64,000 nucleotides of DNA from Leisingera sp. M658. GTDB taxonomy: Bacteria; Pseudomonadota; Alphaproteobacteria; Rhodobacterales; Rhodobacteraceae. The stretch is taken from positions 2,620,501-2,684,500 of the forward strand of contig NZ_CP083546.1 of NCBI RefSeq assembly GCF_025144145.1, written 5' to 3'. The notes under the pieces were generated by a model that did no database searches, was not told the DNA's origin, and saw nothing but the letters and a program-made list of their open reading frames with translations. Positions within the stretch are counted from its first letter, which is position 1. Every line of letters begins with the position of its first letter. Position numbers and translations under genes: made by a program. Shown piece after piece: positions 53,472 to 63,917 of this stretch.

Positions 53472-56027
53472 ATGGCCAAAGACACGCCCCAAACCTTCTA
53501 CCTGAAAGATTACACCTCTTTTGGATACGACGTTGAAAGCGTTCACCTGACCTTCCGCCTGTCGCCGGAAACCACCCGGGTTCTCAGCAAAATCCGCTTT
53601 GCGCCCAAGCCAGACGCGGCGGACAAGACGTTCTTCCTGCACGGCGAGGAGCTGAAATTGATCTCCGCCAAAATCGATGGCCAGGAAGTGACGCCGGAAC
53701 TGGTAGATGGCGGTCTGAAATGCGATGTGCCCAGCGCTCCCTTCACTTGGGAGGCTGAGGTGGAAATCAACCCGGCCGGCAATACCGCGCTGGAAGGGCT
53801 TTATATGTCGGGCGGCATGTATTGCACCCAGTGCGAGGCCCAGGGCTTCCGCAAGATTACCTATTACCCCGACCGCCCCGATGTGATGTCCACCTTCACC
53901 GTCCGGATTGAGGGCGATGAGCCGGTGATGCTTTCGAACGGCAACCCCATGGGCGCGGGCGAAGGCTGGGCTGAATGGCACGATCCCTGGCCGAAACCGG
54001 CCTATCTGTTTGCGCTGGTTGCGGGCGATCTGGTCAACCACCCCGGCCAATTCACCACCAAATCCGGCAAAGAGGTAGAGCTGAACATCTGGGTCCGTCC
54101 CGGCCCTGATGAGGGCAAGTGCGCCTTTGGCATGGAAGCACTGAAAAAGTCGATGACATGGGACGAGAACGTCTATGGGCTTGAGTACGACCTGGAGCTG
54201 TTCAACATCGTCGCCGTGGACGATTTCAACATGGGTGCGATGGAGAACAAAGGGTTGAACATTTTCAACTCCTCCTGCGTCCTGGCATCGCCGGAAACCT
54301 CCACAGATGCAAATTTCGAACGTATTGAGGCAATTATCGCGCATGAGTATTTTCACAATTGGACCGGGAACCGCATCACCTGCCGCGACTGGTTCCAACT
54401 GTGCCTGAAGGAAGGCCTGACCGTTTTCCGTGACGCTCAATTCACTTCCGACATGCGCTCTGAACCGGTCAAACGGATCGAGGATGTGATTACCCTGCGC
54501 GCCCGCCAATTCCCCGAGGATGGCGGCCCCCTTGCCCATCCGCCGCGCCCCGAGGAGTTCCAGGAGATCAACAACTTCTACACTGCCACCGTTTACGAGA
54601 AAGGCGCCGAGGTGATCGGCATGCTCAAGCGGCTGGTAGGGGATGAGAACTACTACAAGGCGCTGAAACTCTATTTTGAGCGCCACGACGGCCAGGCCTG
54701 CACCATCGAGGACTGGCTGCAGGTGTTCGAGGACGCCACCGGCCGCGACTTGCAGCAATTCAAACTGTGGTACAGTCTGGCAGGCACCCCGCGGGTGAAA
54801 GTGTCCGAGGATTACGCCGACGGCACCTATACCCTAACGTTTGAGCAATCGACGCCGCCGACGCCGGGCCAGCCGGACAAGGCACCGCGGGTGATCCCGA
54901 TGGCGGTTGGCCTGTTGTCGCCCAATGGCGACGAGCTGCACGGCACTGAGATGCTGGAGCTGACGGAAGCCAAGCAAAGCTTCACCTTTGACGGCCTCGC
55001 CGCCAAACCGGTGCCCTCGATCCTGCGCGAGTTTTCCGCCCCGGTAATCCTGGAGCGTGAGAGCACCAATGCCGAACGCGCTTTCCTGCTGGCCCATGAC
55101 ACCGACCCGTTCAACCGCTGGGAGGCAGGCAACGCGCTGGCCAAGGAGGTCCGTTTGGCGATGGTGCTGGACGGTGCCGCGCCCGATGGCGCCTATCTGG
55201 ATGCGCTGGAAAAACTGGTGCGCGATGACGATCAGGACCCGGCCTTCCGCGCCCTGGTACTGTCGCCGCCCAGCCAGGCCGACATCGCCCAGACCCTGTT
55301 TGAGCGCGGCTATACCCCCGATCCGCAGAAAATCCATGACGCGGCTGAGACCTTTACCCAAACTCTGGCGCAGCAGCTGGAAACCAGCCTGCCCCGGCTT
55401 TATGCCGCCACCACGGTCGAAGGCCCTTATGCGCCGGACGCCGATAGCGCCGGGAAACGTGCCCTGAACGGCCGTATCCTGTCGCTGCTCACCCGTCTGG
55501 ACGGCGGCGAACAGGCCGCGCGCCAATACGCAGCTGCGGACAACATGACCCAGCAATACACCGCCCTCGCCGCGCTGATGAAGGCTGAAAAGGGCGATGC
55601 CCAATCTCAGGCCTTCTTTGATCAGTGGCAGGACGACCGGCTGGTGATGGACAAGTGGTTCGCGCTGCAGATCGCCTGCGCGGCACCACAGAAAACCGCA
55701 GCCACCGCAGCCGCCCTGACCAATCATGCACTGTTCGACATGAAGAACCCCAACCGTTTCCGCGCCGTCTTTGGCGCATTGGCGGGCAACCACGCGGGCT
55801 TCCATCACGCCAGCGGCGAGGCTTATGCCCTGCTGGCAGAGAACCTGATTGCATTGGACAAACTGAACCCGCAGACCACTGCCCGCATGTGCGCCGCCTT
55901 CCAGACCTGGAAACGCTATGACGCCGGCCGCCAGTCGCTGATCCGCGCCCGGATGAGCCGCATTGCCGGCGCGCCGGGTCTCAGCCGGGACACCAATGAG
56001 ATGATCACCCGGATCCTGGATGCCTGA
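53472..56027 (+). CDS. pepN: Aminopeptidase N
   Basis: M1 zinc aminopeptidase that trims N-terminal residues from peptides in the cytoplasm. The 851 aa protein has the GAMEN substrate motif in MGAMENKGLN near residue 257 and the zinc site HEYFHNW about 35 residues later. The third ligand Glu lies in LKEGLTVFRDAQF, followed by the PEPN-specific RIEDVITLRARQFPEDGGPLAHP. The C-terminal half is helical as in E. coli PepN. GAGGAGAGCGAGA precedes the ATG at 53472. The last 8 bases overlap the next gene. Confidence 0.96.
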   Translation: MAKDTPQTFYLKDYTSFGYDVESVHLTFRLSPETTRVLSKIRFAPKPDAADKTFFLHGEELKLISAKIDGQEVTPELVDGGLKCDVPSAPFTWEAEVEINPAGNTALEGLYMSGGMYCTQCEAQGFRKITYYPDRPDVMSTFTVRIEGDEPVMLSNGNPMGAGEGWAEWHDPWPKPAYLFALVAGDLVNHPGQFTTKSGKEVELNIWVRPGPDEGKCAFGMEALKKSMTWDENVYGLEYDLELFNIVAVDDFNMGAMENKGLNIFNSSCVLASPETSTDANFERIEAIIAHEYFHNWTGNRITCRDWFQLCLKEGLTVFRDAQFTSDMRSEPVKRIEDVITLRARQFPEDGGPLAHPPRPEEFQEINNFYTATVYEKGAEVIGMLKRLVGDENYYKALKLYFERHDGQACTIEDWLQVFEDATGRDLQQFKLWYSLAGTPRVKVSEDYADGTYTLTFEQSTPPTPGQPDKAPRVIPMAVGLLSPNGDELHGTEMLELTEAKQSFTFDGLAAKPVPSILREFSAPVILERESTNAERAFLLAHDTDPFNRWEAGNALAKEVRLAMVLDGAAPDGAYLDALEKLVRDDDQDPAFRALVLSPPSQADIAQTLFERGYTPDPQKIHDAAETFTQTLAQQLETSLPRLYAATTVEGPYAPDADSAGKRALNGRILSLLTRLDGGEQAARQYAAADNMTQQYTALAALMKAEKGDAQSQAFFDQWQDDRLVMDKWFALQIACAAPQKTAATAAALTNHALFDMKNPNRFRAVFGALAGNHAGFHHASGEAYALLAENLIALDKLNPQTTARMCAAFQTWKRYDAGRQSLIRARMSRIAGAPGLSRDTNEMITRILDA

Positions 56028-56478
56028 AACACCGGAAACACGCTCTCCGGCGGCGGATTACAGCTTCTCCCGCCGGGGCCGATCTCCCGCCGCAATGCTG
56101 GCAACGGGCGGCTGGGTGGCGGCGCTGCTGGTGTTATGGCTCTTGCTGGATGCGGCCGTTTGGCTGGTGATCCTGCTGGCCCTGCCGGTTTTTCCTGCGC
56201 TGCTGGACCTGATCCGCAACCCCCTGTCTGGCCTCATGTTTTCTGGAAACCAATTGGAATGGTTCACCGGAGGCCTGACCGGCAAGGCCGAGCTTGGAGA
56301 GATCGACCGCGTGCGTTTTGACACCCGGTGGGATTTCTCAGTCCGCGCCACACTGGTCCTGCGCAACGGCAAACGCATCCGCCTGCCGCAAGAGGCCACC
56401 CCGCCGCACGCCGAAGCGGACGCCGAATTCCAGGCCCGCGGCATCAGGACCGAACGCCATCATTTCACTGCGTTTTGA
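56020..56478 (+). CDS. Small membrane protein of unknown function
   Basis: The 152 aa product has one or two membrane segments at about residues 30-62 (GGWVAALLVLWLLLDAAVWLVILLALPVFPALLDLI, given only as a landmark). A soluble C-terminal part follows with alternating beta pattern (LGEIDRVRFDTRWDFSVRATLVLRNGKRIRLPQE), like a small PH-type or beta-sandwich domain. I do not recognise a named family. It starts inside pepN (8-base overlap), so it is translated from the pepN mRNA. Confidence 0.7.
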   Translation: MPETPETRSPAADYSFSRRGRSPAAMLATGGWVAALLVLWLLLDAAVWLVILLALPVFPALLDLIRNPLSGLMFSGNQLEWFTGGLTGKAELGEIDRVRFDTRWDFSVRATLVLRNGKRIRLPQEATPPHAEADAEFQARGIRTERHHFTAF

Positions 56479-56638
56479 CGGCGCTGGTCTTGAACTTGCG
56501 CATCAGCTGCCATCGCCGCTGCCGCCACCCGCGATTGTTCCCATTGAGGCGTTAACTTCCCCAGTGCCGCCATCTTTGCGCCCCAATGCCTGACGACATT
56601 GGGAGCAACGATAAGCTGCCACTCATCAGGAAGCGCAA

Positions 56639-57931
56639 ATGCTCACAACCTCTCGACAGGCACGGGATTTTCTGTCCCGCATTTCAGGTCTGGTTTCCGA
56701 CCGCTCCAAGCCTGCCGCCACTCCTGTTCCTGTTCCTGTTTCGTCCCCGGCTCCGGCAGAGGAAATGCTGAACCGCCGCCTGGAAGACAGCCTGTCGATC
56801 CCGGTCAGCCGCGAAAAGGGCGATCCGGATTGCATCCAGGCCCAGGACCGCGGCCAGTTTCTGGCCCGTCAAGAGCGCTGGGAGGAGCTGTCCCGGCAAA
56901 TCGGTGAAGCGGATCAATCCCGCGCCGCCGCCCGTTGCGGGCTGCCGCTGGCCGACCTCATCGCTTATGGTGCCCGGGCTGATGTTGTAAACGCAACCGA
57001 ACATGCACTGACGGAAAACCAGGATGCCTGCAGCCGCACATTGATCCGCGGCCTGATGGCGTTTGAAGCATTGCGGGCCGAGAACCGCCACGACCCCTAT
57101 TTGACAGCGCTGGTCGCCCTTGCCCATATCGACATCGGCTGGGCCTGGCGCGGGACCGATGGGCAAACTGCAGCCCCGCAGGCGAACCAGCGCCGTTGCG
57201 CCGCCCATTTCGACCGCGCCGCGGCCTTGCTGGACCCAATTGCAAACGATTGCCAGGACAGCCCGTTCCTGAAGGCCGCACACTGCGCGCTGTTTGCCGG
57301 CCGCAATGCCGGGACGCTTCGGGTGGCGGATGAATTCGCCGCGCTGATCGATCTCGCTCCCGGCAACCACCGCCACATGCGCACACTCGGCACCCATATG
57401 CTGCCGCGCCGGTCCGGCTCCTATGCGGCACTCGAACTGGAGGCCCGCCGCACCGCCGCGCGCACGGCTGAAACCTGGGGGGCCGGCGGCTACGCCTGGG
57501 TCTATTTCGACGCCATTGCCATCGACGATCAGGCCTGCGCCCGTGTTGACTCCCGGCTCTTCCTCGACGGGCTGAAGGATATCGTCAATGCCAACCCCTC
57601 ACAGGAGATGATCAACCTGCTGGCCGCCTATTGCACGGTTTCCCTGCGCAAGGGTCTGGGCCAGACTCTGCAAGCCGACCTGCCGCGGCTGAAGATTGCC
57701 GAGGCTGCAAACTGGCTGATCCGCGATCACCTGACGGAACTGCATCCGCTGGTCTGGGCGCATGCGGCCGAAGGCTTTGACAACAGTGCCCGCATCCGCT
57801 CTGTCAGCCGCTTTGCCGCCCGTGGCCATGCCGGTGCGCTTGCTGCCATCGCCGGGCAATTCCGCGAAGAGATCGAAGGCGGGCAACACATCGCCTTTAC
57901 CGGCCGGGGCCTGCAAGTCAGCCCGGCGTAA
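56639..57931 (+). CDS. Conserved-looking helical protein of unknown function
   Basis: The 430 aa product has no signal peptide. A Pro-rich linker at about 25-40 (PAATPVPVPVSSPAPAEE) follows an amphipathic N-terminus, and the rest is predicted by eye to be all-helical with repeated Ala-rich pairs (RTLIRGLMAFEALRAEN, YLTALVALAHIDIGWAWRG, RCAAHFDRAAALLDPIA). This resembles a TPR-like solenoid. I cannot name the family. The 160-base gap upstream offers space for its own promoter. It is convergent with tex. Confidence 0.65.
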   Translation: MLTTSRQARDFLSRISGLVSDRSKPAATPVPVPVSSPAPAEEMLNRRLEDSLSIPVSREKGDPDCIQAQDRGQFLARQERWEELSRQIGEADQSRAAARCGLPLADLIAYGARADVVNATEHALTENQDACSRTLIRGLMAFEALRAENRHDPYLTALVALAHIDIGWAWRGTDGQTAAPQANQRRCAAHFDRAAALLDPIANDCQDSPFLKAAHCALFAGRNAGTLRVADEFAALIDLAPGNHRHMRTLGTHMLPRRSGSYAALELEARRTAARTAETWGAGGYAWVYFDAIAIDDQACARVDSRLFLDGLKDIVNANPSQEMINLLAAYCTVSLRKGLGQTLQADLPRLKIAEAANWLIRDHLTELHPLVWAHAAEGFDNSARIRSVSRFAARGHAGALAAIAGQFREEIEGGQHIAFTGRGLQVSPA

Positions 57932-57947
57932 CTGGCCGGCATCACGG

Positions 57948-57972
57948 AAAAGGCGGGGCCATGGCCCCCTTT
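57948..57972. terminator. Shared hairpin between convergent genes
   Basis: AAAGG-c-GGGGCC-AT-GGCCCC-CCTTT forms a GC-rich stem flanked by A on one side and T on the other, so it can act in both directions. It lies between the unknown 430 aa gene and tex. Confidence 0.6.
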
Positions 57973-57973
57973 G

Positions 57974-60319
57974 CTAAGTTTTCTTGAAGGCATCCATCAG
58001 CGCCGCGCCCAGCGCGCCTGTGCCCTGCCCCTTGGCCGGGCTGCCCTTGGGGCTGGCAGAGGTTTTGCCTTTTGCGCCGACAGGCGTGCCACCCCGTCGC
58101 GGTCCCGCGCCCTTGGACGGACCGCGCGCGTTGCGGTCCTCCTTGGCCGAAGCACCGCCATCCTTGCGCATGGTCAGTCCAATCCGCTTGCGCGGCACAT
58201 CGACCTCGGTGACCGTCACCTTGACCACCTGACCGGTCTTCACAACCTCATGCGGGTCCTTCACAAAGCGGTCCGCCAGCTGGCTGACATGCACCAGCCC
58301 GTCCTGATGCACGCCAATGTCAACAAAGGCGCCAAAGGCTGCCACATTTGTCACTGTGCCTTCCAGCACCATGCCCGGTTTCAGGTCGGTGATCTGCTCC
58401 ACCCCGTCTTTGAAGGACGCCGTCACAAAAGAAGGACGCGGGTCGCGGCCCGGCTTCTCCAGCTCCTGCAAAATGTCCCGCACGGTGGGCAGACCAAATC
58501 TGTCGCTGACGAAATCCTCTGCCCGCAGCCCTTTCAAGGCGTTCTCATCACCCATGATCTGGCGGATATCGCGCCCGCAGGCCGCAACCACCTTGCGCGC
58601 CACATCATAGGCCTCAGGGTGGACCGAGGACGCATCCAGCGGTTCCTTGCCATCGCGGATGCGCAAGAAGCCCGCACATTGCTCAAACGCCTTGGGGCCG
58701 AGCCGCGCCACCTTCAGCAACTCCTTGCGGGACATGAACGCCCCATTCACATCGCGGTGCGCCACAATCGCCTCCGCCAAGCCGGGGCCAAGACCCGAAA
58801 CATGCGCCAGCAGCGGCGCCGAGGCCATGTTGAGATCCACCCCGACCCCGTTCACCACATCCTCGATCACCGCCTCCAGCGATTTCGAAAGTTTGTGCTG
58901 GTCAACATCGTGCTGATACTGGCCCACGCCAATACTTTTGGGTTCGATCTTCACCAGCTCCGCCAGCGGATCCTGCAGGCGCCGCGCGATCGACACCGCG
59001 CCGCGCAAACTCACATCCAGATCCGGAAATTCCCGCGCTGCCAGTTCCGAGGCCGAATAAACCGAGGCCCCCGCCTCACTGACCACCACCTTGGTCGGCG
59101 CCTTTACCTTCGCGGGCAGATGGTTCAGCACCTCCGCCACCATCCGCTCGGTCTCACGGCTTGCGGTGCCGTTGCCGATGGCGATCAGCTCGACGCCATG
59201 CTCGGCGATCAGCTTGACGATGGACACTTGCGCGCCGCGCAGATCATTCTTCGGCTGAAACGGGTACAACGTTTCGGTGGCCACCAGTTTGCCCGTAGCA
59301 TCAACCACCGCCGCCTTGACGCCGGTGCGGATGCCCGGGTCCAGCCCGAGGGTCGGCCGCGCACCGGCTGGCGCTGCAAACAGCAAATCCTTCAGGTTGC
59401 GCGCAAACACCTGAATGGCATCCTCCTGCGCCCGCCCCCGCAGATCGCCCATCAGTTCCAGCATCATCGACAGCGACAGCTTCACCCGCCAGGTCCAGCC
59501 CGCCACCTTGCGCAGCCAGATATCCCCCGGACCGTTGCCGCCCGCGCCCAGCTCCGCTGCGACCATGGCCTCGGCCCTGGCCGCGCCTTCCTCCGGCTCC
59601 GGCCCCACATCCAGCGTCAGCACACCTTCATTTGAGCCGCGCAGCATCGCCAGTGCCCGGTGTGACGGAACATCCGCCCAGCGCTCGGTGTGGGCAAAGT
59701 AGTCCGAAAACTTGGCGCCTTCCTGTTCCTTGCCTTCGATCACCTTGGCAGTCAGCACCGCCTCCCGCTGCAGGAACTCCCGCAACCGCCCCAGCAGATG
59801 CGCCTTTTCCGTCAGACGCTCTGTCAGAATGTCCCGCGCCCCGTTCAGCGCATCCTTCACCGTTGCCACCATCTCGGTCACATACCCGCCGGCCAGCTGT
59901 TCCGGGTCAGCATTCCGGTCCGCCAGAATAGCATCGGCCAGCGGCTCCAGCCCGTTTTCGCGCGCAATCATTGCCTTGGTGCGCCGCTTGGGCTTGTAGG
60001 GCAGATAGATATCCTCCAGCTGCGCCTTGGTCTCTGCCTTCGCGATCGAGGCCGCCAGGCCTTCAGTCAGCTTGTCCTGCCCCTTGATCGAGTCGAAGAT
60101 CGCCGCCCGCCGCTTTTCCAGCTCGCGCAGATATTCCAGCCGTTCCGCCAAGGTGCGCAGCTGGGTATCATCCAGCCCGCCCGTCGCCTCTTTCCGGTAG
60201 CGCGCGACAAAGGGCACCGTTGCGCCCTCGTCCAGCAGCGAAACCGCGGCGTTCACCTGTTTCGATGCGGCGCCGATTTCTGCGGCGATAGTCTGGCTGA
60301 TGCGGGCGGATGTGTCCAA
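57974..60319 (-). CDS. tex: Tex-type S1 RNA-binding transcription accessory protein
   Basis: The 781 aa protein has the Tex domain order. An N-terminal helical region ([45 protein letters not shown]) comes first. A YqgF/RuvC-like domain has [21 protein letters not shown], the helix-hairpin-helix segment has [29 protein letters not shown], and a C-terminal S1 domain has [30 protein letters not shown] Gly/Lys-rich tail closes it. It is implicated in transcription and translation tolerance. The only start with a ribosome site (AGGAGG, 5 bases away) is a TTG at 60319; the frame extends upstream without Tex similarity. Confidence 0.92.
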   Translation of the reverse strand: MDTSARISQTIAAEIGAASKQVNAAVSLLDEGATVPFVARYRKEATGGLDDTQLRTLAERLEYLRELEKRRAAIFDSIKGQDKLTEGLAASIAKAETKAQLEDIYLPYKPKRRTKAMIARENGLEPLADAILADRNADPEQLAGGYVTEMVATVKDALNGARDILTERLTEKAHLLGRLREFLQREAVLTAKVIEGKEQEGAKFSDYFAHTERWADVPSHRALAMLRGSNEGVLTLDVGPEPEEGAARAEAMVAAELGAGGNGPGDIWLRKVAGWTWRVKLSLSMMLELMGDLRGRAQEDAIQVFARNLKDLLFAAPAGARPTLGLDPGIRTGVKAAVVDATGKLVATETLYPFQPKNDLRGAQVSIVKLIAEHGVELIAIGNGTASRETERMVAEVLNHLPAKVKAPTKVVVSEAGASVYSASELAAREFPDLDVSLRGAVSIARRLQDPLAELVKIEPKSIGVGQYQHDVDQHKLSKSLEAVIEDVVNGVGVDLNMASAPLLAHVSGLGPGLAEAIVAHRDVNGAFMSRKELLKVARLGPKAFEQCAGFLRIRDGKEPLDASSVHPEAYDVARKVVAACGRDIRQIMGDENALKGLRAEDFVSDRFGLPTVRDILQELEKPGRDPRPSFVTASFKDGVEQITDLKPGMVLEGTVTNVAAFGAFVDIGVHQDGLVHVSQLADRFVKDPHEVVKTGQVVKVTVTEVDVPRKRIGLTMRKDGGASAKEDRNARGPSKGAGPRRGGTPVGAKGKTSASPKGSPAKGQGTGALGAALMDAFKKT

Positions 60320-60402
60320 TGCGGCCTCCTGAAATTCTGCTCGGGCATCTTTCTTAGCCGCGCTGGCGGGCACCGCCAAGCGATTGTTTCGCCTCCGGCG
60401 GA

Positions 60403-60492
60403 GGGCCGCGCCCAAACCTGAGAGGCTTCGAATGCGCCCTCCCCTTTGCCAGAGGCAAACCTGCGGTTTGACGGGAGGGGCGGGCGCGGCCC
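60403..60492. repeat. Nested inverted-repeat element upstream of gatB
   Basis: Outer arms GGGCCGCGCCC (60403-60413) and GGGCGCGGCCC (60482-60492) are perfect 11-bp complements. Inside lie CCCTCCC/GGGAGGG (60437-60443 and 60473-60479), TTTGCC-AGA-GGCAAA (60445-60459) and the overlapping AAACC-TGC-GGTTT (60457-60469). The whole could fold as a 90-base branched hairpin and has the look of a REP- or MITE-type element in the 275-base tex-gatB gap. Confidence 0.55.
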
Positions 60493-60594
60493 GGTCTTTT
60501 AGCCCGCGCCAAGTGCCCATTGCCCTCTTGCTCCTTGCCCCGCACAAGCCTAGAACCCTTGCCAACATTGGACATTCGGATACGGCGGAAAACC

Positions 60595-62106
60595 ATGCTC
60601 GACCTGACATATGAACTCCCCAAGCCCAAGGTGATCGCGGGCGCCAAGCATGACTGGGAACTGGTCATCGGCATGGAGGTGCACGCCCAGGTCAGCTCCA
60701 ATTCCAAGCTGTTCTCCGGCGCCTCCACCAAGTTCGGCGCTGAGCCAAACTCCAACGTGGCCTTTGTGGACGCGGCGATGCCCGGCATGCTGCCGGTGAT
60801 CAACGAATACTGCATTGAACAGGCGGTGCGCACCGGCCTGGGCCTGAAGGCCGGCATCAACCTGTGGTCGGCCTTTGACCGCAAGAATTACTTCTACCCC
60901 GACCTGCCGCAGGGCTACCAGATTTCCCAGCTCTACCACCCCATTGTGGGCGAGGGCGAAGTGCTGGTGGAACTGGGCGACGGCACCGCGCGCAACGTGC
61001 GGGTCGAGCGCATCCATATGGAACAGGACGCGGGCAAGTCGATCCACGACATGGACCCCAACATGTCCTTTGTCGACCTGAACCGGACCGGTGTCTGCCT
61101 GATGGAGATCGTCTCCCGCCCCGACATCCGCGGCCCCGAAGAAGCCGCCGCCTATATCGCCAAGCTGCGCCAGATCATGCAGTATCTGGGCACCTGTGAC
61201 GGCAACATGCAGAACGGCAACCTGCGCGCCGACGTCAACGTATCGGTCTGCCTGCCGGGCCAGTATGAGAAATACCAGGAAACCCAGGATTTCGATCATC
61301 TCGGCACCCGCTGCGAGATCAAGAACATGAACTCCATGCGCTTCATCCAGCAGGCCATCGAAGTCGAGGCGCGCCGCCAGATCGCCATCATCGAGGCAGG
61401 CGGCAAAATCGACCAGGAAACCCGGCTCTATGATCCGGACAAGGGCGAAACCCGCTCTATGCGGTCCAAGGAAGAAGCGCATGACTACCGCTATTTCCCC
61501 GACCCCGACCTGCTGCCGCTGGAAATCGAACAAGCCTGGGTCGATGACATCGCCGCCAATCTGCCGGAACTGCCGGACGAGAAGAAGGCACGCTTTATCA
61601 AAGACTTCAGCCTATCGGATTATGACGCGTCGGTACTAACCGCCGAGGTCGAGGCCGCGGCCTACTTTGAAGAAACCGCCAATGGCCGCAACGGCAAGCT
61701 GGCGGCCAACTGGGTGATCAACGAATTGTTCGGCCGCCTCAAGAAAGAAGATCACGCCATCAGCGATTCGCCGGTTTCTCCGGCGCAGCTCGGCGGTATC
61801 ATCGATCTGATTTCCTCGGACGCCATCTCCGGCAAGATCGCCAAGGACCTGTTCGAGATCGTCTACACGACAGGCGGCGACCCGGCGCAGATCGTTGAAG
61901 AGCGCGGCATGAAGCAGGTGACCGACACCGGCGCGATTGAAACCGCCCTGGACGAAATCATCGCCGCCAACCCCGCGCAGGTGGAAAAGGCCAAGGTGAA
62001 CCCGAAACTGGCGGGTTGGTTTGTCGGCCAGGTGATGAAAGCCACTGGCGGCAAAGCCAACCCGGCTGCCGTGAACAAGCTGGTGGCACAGAAACTGGGC
62101 GGCTGA
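60595..62106 (+). CDS. gatB: Aspartyl/glutamyl-tRNA amidotransferase subunit B
   Basis: Part of GatCAB, which converts Glu-tRNA(Gln) and Asp-tRNA(Asn) to the correct amide forms. The 503 aa protein has [20 protein letters not shown], the [14 protein letters not shown] signature, [30 protein letters not shown] and [21 protein letters not shown]-terminal YqeY-like tail domain for tRNA binding (GYAxGK-type [19 protein letters not shown]) closes it. gatC and gatA are not adjacent, as is common. The start at 60595 ([11 protein letters not shown]) follows GGCGGAAAA. Confidence 0.96.
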   Translation: MLDLTYELPKPKVIAGAKHDWELVIGMEVHAQVSSNSKLFSGASTKFGAEPNSNVAFVDAAMPGMLPVINEYCIEQAVRTGLGLKAGINLWSAFDRKNYFYPDLPQGYQISQLYHPIVGEGEVLVELGDGTARNVRVERIHMEQDAGKSIHDMDPNMSFVDLNRTGVCLMEIVSRPDIRGPEEAAAYIAKLRQIMQYLGTCDGNMQNGNLRADVNVSVCLPGQYEKYQETQDFDHLGTRCEIKNMNSMRFIQQAIEVEARRQIAIIEAGGKIDQETRLYDPDKGETRSMRSKEEAHDYRYFPDPDLLPLEIEQAWVDDIAANLPELPDEKKARFIKDFSLSDYDASVLTAEVEAAAYFEETANGRNGKLAANWVINELFGRLKKEDHAISDSPVSPAQLGGIIDLISSDAISGKIAKDLFEIVYTTGGDPAQIVEERGMKQVTDTGAIETALDEIIAANPAQVEKAKVNPKLAGWFVGQVMKATGGKANPAAVNKLVAQKLGG

Positions 62107-62131
62107 TCCGTTCCGGACGCAGTTTTTAAAT

Positions 62132-62159
62132 GGGGCGCCGCTGGCGCCCCTTTATTTTT
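62132..62159 (+). terminator. Rho-independent terminator of gatB
   Basis: Perfect 8-bp stem GGGGCGCC/GGCGCCCC with loop GCT followed by TTTATTTTT, 26 bases after the gatB stop. Confidence 0.88.
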
Positions 62160-62324
62160 GCCCCGAAGAGGTCTTAACAGAACCCACTGGGCGGCTTCAC
62201 GACCTTCCGCTAGCACATCAAAGATTGCGTGCCGGCAGGCCGCCCCGCGTCATCAAGCCAATTACCTGTCTTGGCCCGCTCCAAATTGCTTGTTACAAGC
62301 CCTCAAGCAGGAAGAGTAAAGCAA

Positions 62325-62822
62325 ATGCAAGCCTACGAATACAAAGTTGTCCCCGCCCCGGCCAAGGGCACCAAGGCGAAAGGGGTCAAGACCCCGGAGG
62401 CACGCTTTGCCAATTCGATCGAGAATCTGCTGAATGAAATGGCGGCCGGCGGCTGGGAATTCCAGCGCGCCGAACTGCTGCCAAGCGAGGAGCGGTCGGG
62501 CCTCACCGGCTCCACCACCAACTGGCGCAATGTGATGGTGTTCCGCCGGGCGCTGGCCGCGGAACAGCCGGCAGAATCACCCGCACCAGGCCGCAAGGAA
62601 CCCGCTGCCCCCTCAGTCGAGTTCCGCCATTCCGAGCCGCACACACCACCGCTCACCGCGGCGGCCGGCGATCCGGAAGCGCCGCCGGAGGCAACCCAGG
62701 TGCCCGGTCCCGGCGCCGCCAGGATGCAGTCTGATGACGGTGTCGAGGAACTCAGCCCGGTTGCAGGCATGACTGCCGCGCTGAAGAAACGCGCCGAACA
62801 GAAAGGCGACGGGGAGAACTGA
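62325..62822 (+). CDS. DUF4177-domain protein with disordered tail
   Basis: The 165 aa protein opens MQAYEYKVVPAPAKGTKAKG and continues ENLLNEMAAGGWEFQRAELLPSEERSGL and WRNVMVFRRAL, the small alpha-beta pattern of DUF4177 (residues about 1-78). The remainder is rich in Pro, Ala and Glu and probably disordered, ending in a short helix (GMTAALKKRAEQKG). No function is known for the domain. CAGGAAGAG lies before the ATG at 62325. It is convergent with bolA. Confidence 0.78.
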   Translation: MQAYEYKVVPAPAKGTKAKGVKTPEARFANSIENLLNEMAAGGWEFQRAELLPSEERSGLTGSTTNWRNVMVFRRALAAEQPAESPAPGRKEPAAPSVEFRHSEPHTPPLTAAAGDPEAPPEATQVPGPGAARMQSDDGVEELSPVAGMTAALKKRAEQKGDGEN

Positions 62823-62841
62823 TCCTCCCGCGCCCTGGTGC

Positions 62842-63096
62842 CTAGACCCCGATATCCAGCGCCAGCGCGTGAATGCGCGGCACGATACCTCCCAGCGCCT
62901 TATGCACCGCGCGGTGCTGCGCCACCCGGTTCATCCCCTCAAACGCGCCGGCGCGGATCATCACCGCAAAATGGCTCTCGCCCGAGCCATCGTCGCCGGC
63001 ATGGCCTGCATGTTTATGGCTTTCGTTCACCACCTCCAGCGCGCTGGGGGCAAAGGCCGCCTGCAGCGCTGCTTCCATCTCTTTCTTCACGTTCAT
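62842..63096 (-). CDS. bolA: BolA family protein
   Basis: The 84 aa protein has the class II KH-like BolA fold: MEAALQAAFAPSALEVVNESHKHAGH (with the SHKHAGH loop that binds glutaredoxin iron-sulfur clusters), GESHFAVMIRAGAFEGMNRVAQHRAVHKALG with the conserved HR-x-V, and the closing IHALALDI strand. It usually works with a monothiol glutaredoxin in iron-sulfur trafficking and iron regulation. Divergent from the J-domain gene; the 108-base gap holds both promoters without a motif I can name. Confidence 0.92.
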   Translation of the reverse strand: MNVKKEMEAALQAAFAPSALEVVNESHKHAGHAGDDGSGESHFAVMIRAGAFEGMNRVAQHRAVHKALGGIVPRIHALALDIGV

Positions 63097-63204
63097 TTTC
63101 CGCTCATCCCCATAATTTTTTCGGCGCGCCCCCTTCTATCTGGCGCACCTTAGACTAAACTGCTGCCTCCGAGTCGAACAGATGCGTCTAGAAGGTGCGC
63201 CCCC

Positions 63205-63828
63205 ATGAGCAAGTCCGATCCCTTTGGCTTTGATATGTCCATCCGCTCAGCCAAAAAGAAGAATCCGCGCGGACGCCGGGCCGCCACCGGCGCGTCCGAA
63301 ACCTCCGTCCGCCAGTGCGACAAGGACGGTTGCGAAGAAGCCGGCAAGTTCCGCGCGCCCAAAGCGCCGGATGTGCTGGATGATTTCTACTGGTTCTGCC
63401 AGGAGCACGTGCGCGAATACAACAATGGCTGGAACTTCTTTGAAGGCACCACCGAGGCCGAGCTGAACGCGCAGCAGTCCAAGGACAAGGTCTGGGAGCG
63501 CGAGACCAAGCCGATAGGCGACCCCGAGGCCCGCGCCTGGGCCCGTCTCGGCATCGAGGACCCGCATCAGGTGCTTGGTGTCAACGCAACGCAGAACCCC
63601 GGCCGGGCTGCCAAGGCGGGCCGCCGCCTGCCGCCCACCGAGCGCCGCGCGATCGAGATCCTGGAAGCCAAGGACGACTGGACCAAGGCCGATATCCGCA
63701 AGTCCTATAAGAAGCTGATCAAGGTGCTGCACCCCGACATCAACGGCGGCGACCGCAGCCAGGAAGAGCAGCTGCAAGAAGTCATGTGGGCCTGGGACCA
63801 GATCAAGGACAGCAAAAGCTTTAAATAG
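63205..63828 (+). CDS. J-domain (DnaJ-like) protein
   Basis: The 207 aa protein has an N-terminal region with a C-x4-C pattern (CDKDGCEEAG) and FYWFCQEHVREYNNGWNFFEGT, followed by a C-terminal J domain. In it, IEILEAKDDWTKADIRKSYKKLIKVLHPDINGGD carries the HPD tripeptide needed to stimulate Hsp70 ATPase, near residue 178. The J domain at the C-terminus and absence of Gly/Phe and zinc-finger regions make it a type III co-chaperone. In related genomes bolA, this gene and cobS often follow each other; cobS is not reached here. Confidence 0.9.
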   Translation: MSKSDPFGFDMSIRSAKKKNPRGRRAATGASETSVRQCDKDGCEEAGKFRAPKAPDVLDDFYWFCQEHVREYNNGWNFFEGTTEAELNAQQSKDKVWERETKPIGDPEARAWARLGIEDPHQVLGVNATQNPGRAAKAGRRLPPTERRAIEILEAKDDWTKADIRKSYKKLIKVLHPDINGGDRSQEEQLQEVMWAWDQIKDSKSFK

Positions 63829-63850
63829 GCAGCCGGAAAACGGATGCGCA

Positions 63851-63878
63851 AAGAGCGGCCTGGGGCCGCTCTTTTTTT
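63851..63878 (+). terminator. Rho-independent terminator of the J-domain gene
   Basis: AAGAGCGGCC/GGCCGCTCTT perfect 10-bp stem with a 3-base loop and a run of seven T, 22 bases after the stop at 63828. Confidence 0.92.
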
Positions 63879-63917
63879 GCCGAAGGCGGCCCCAAGCCGC
63901 GGCATGGCAGGCGCCAA

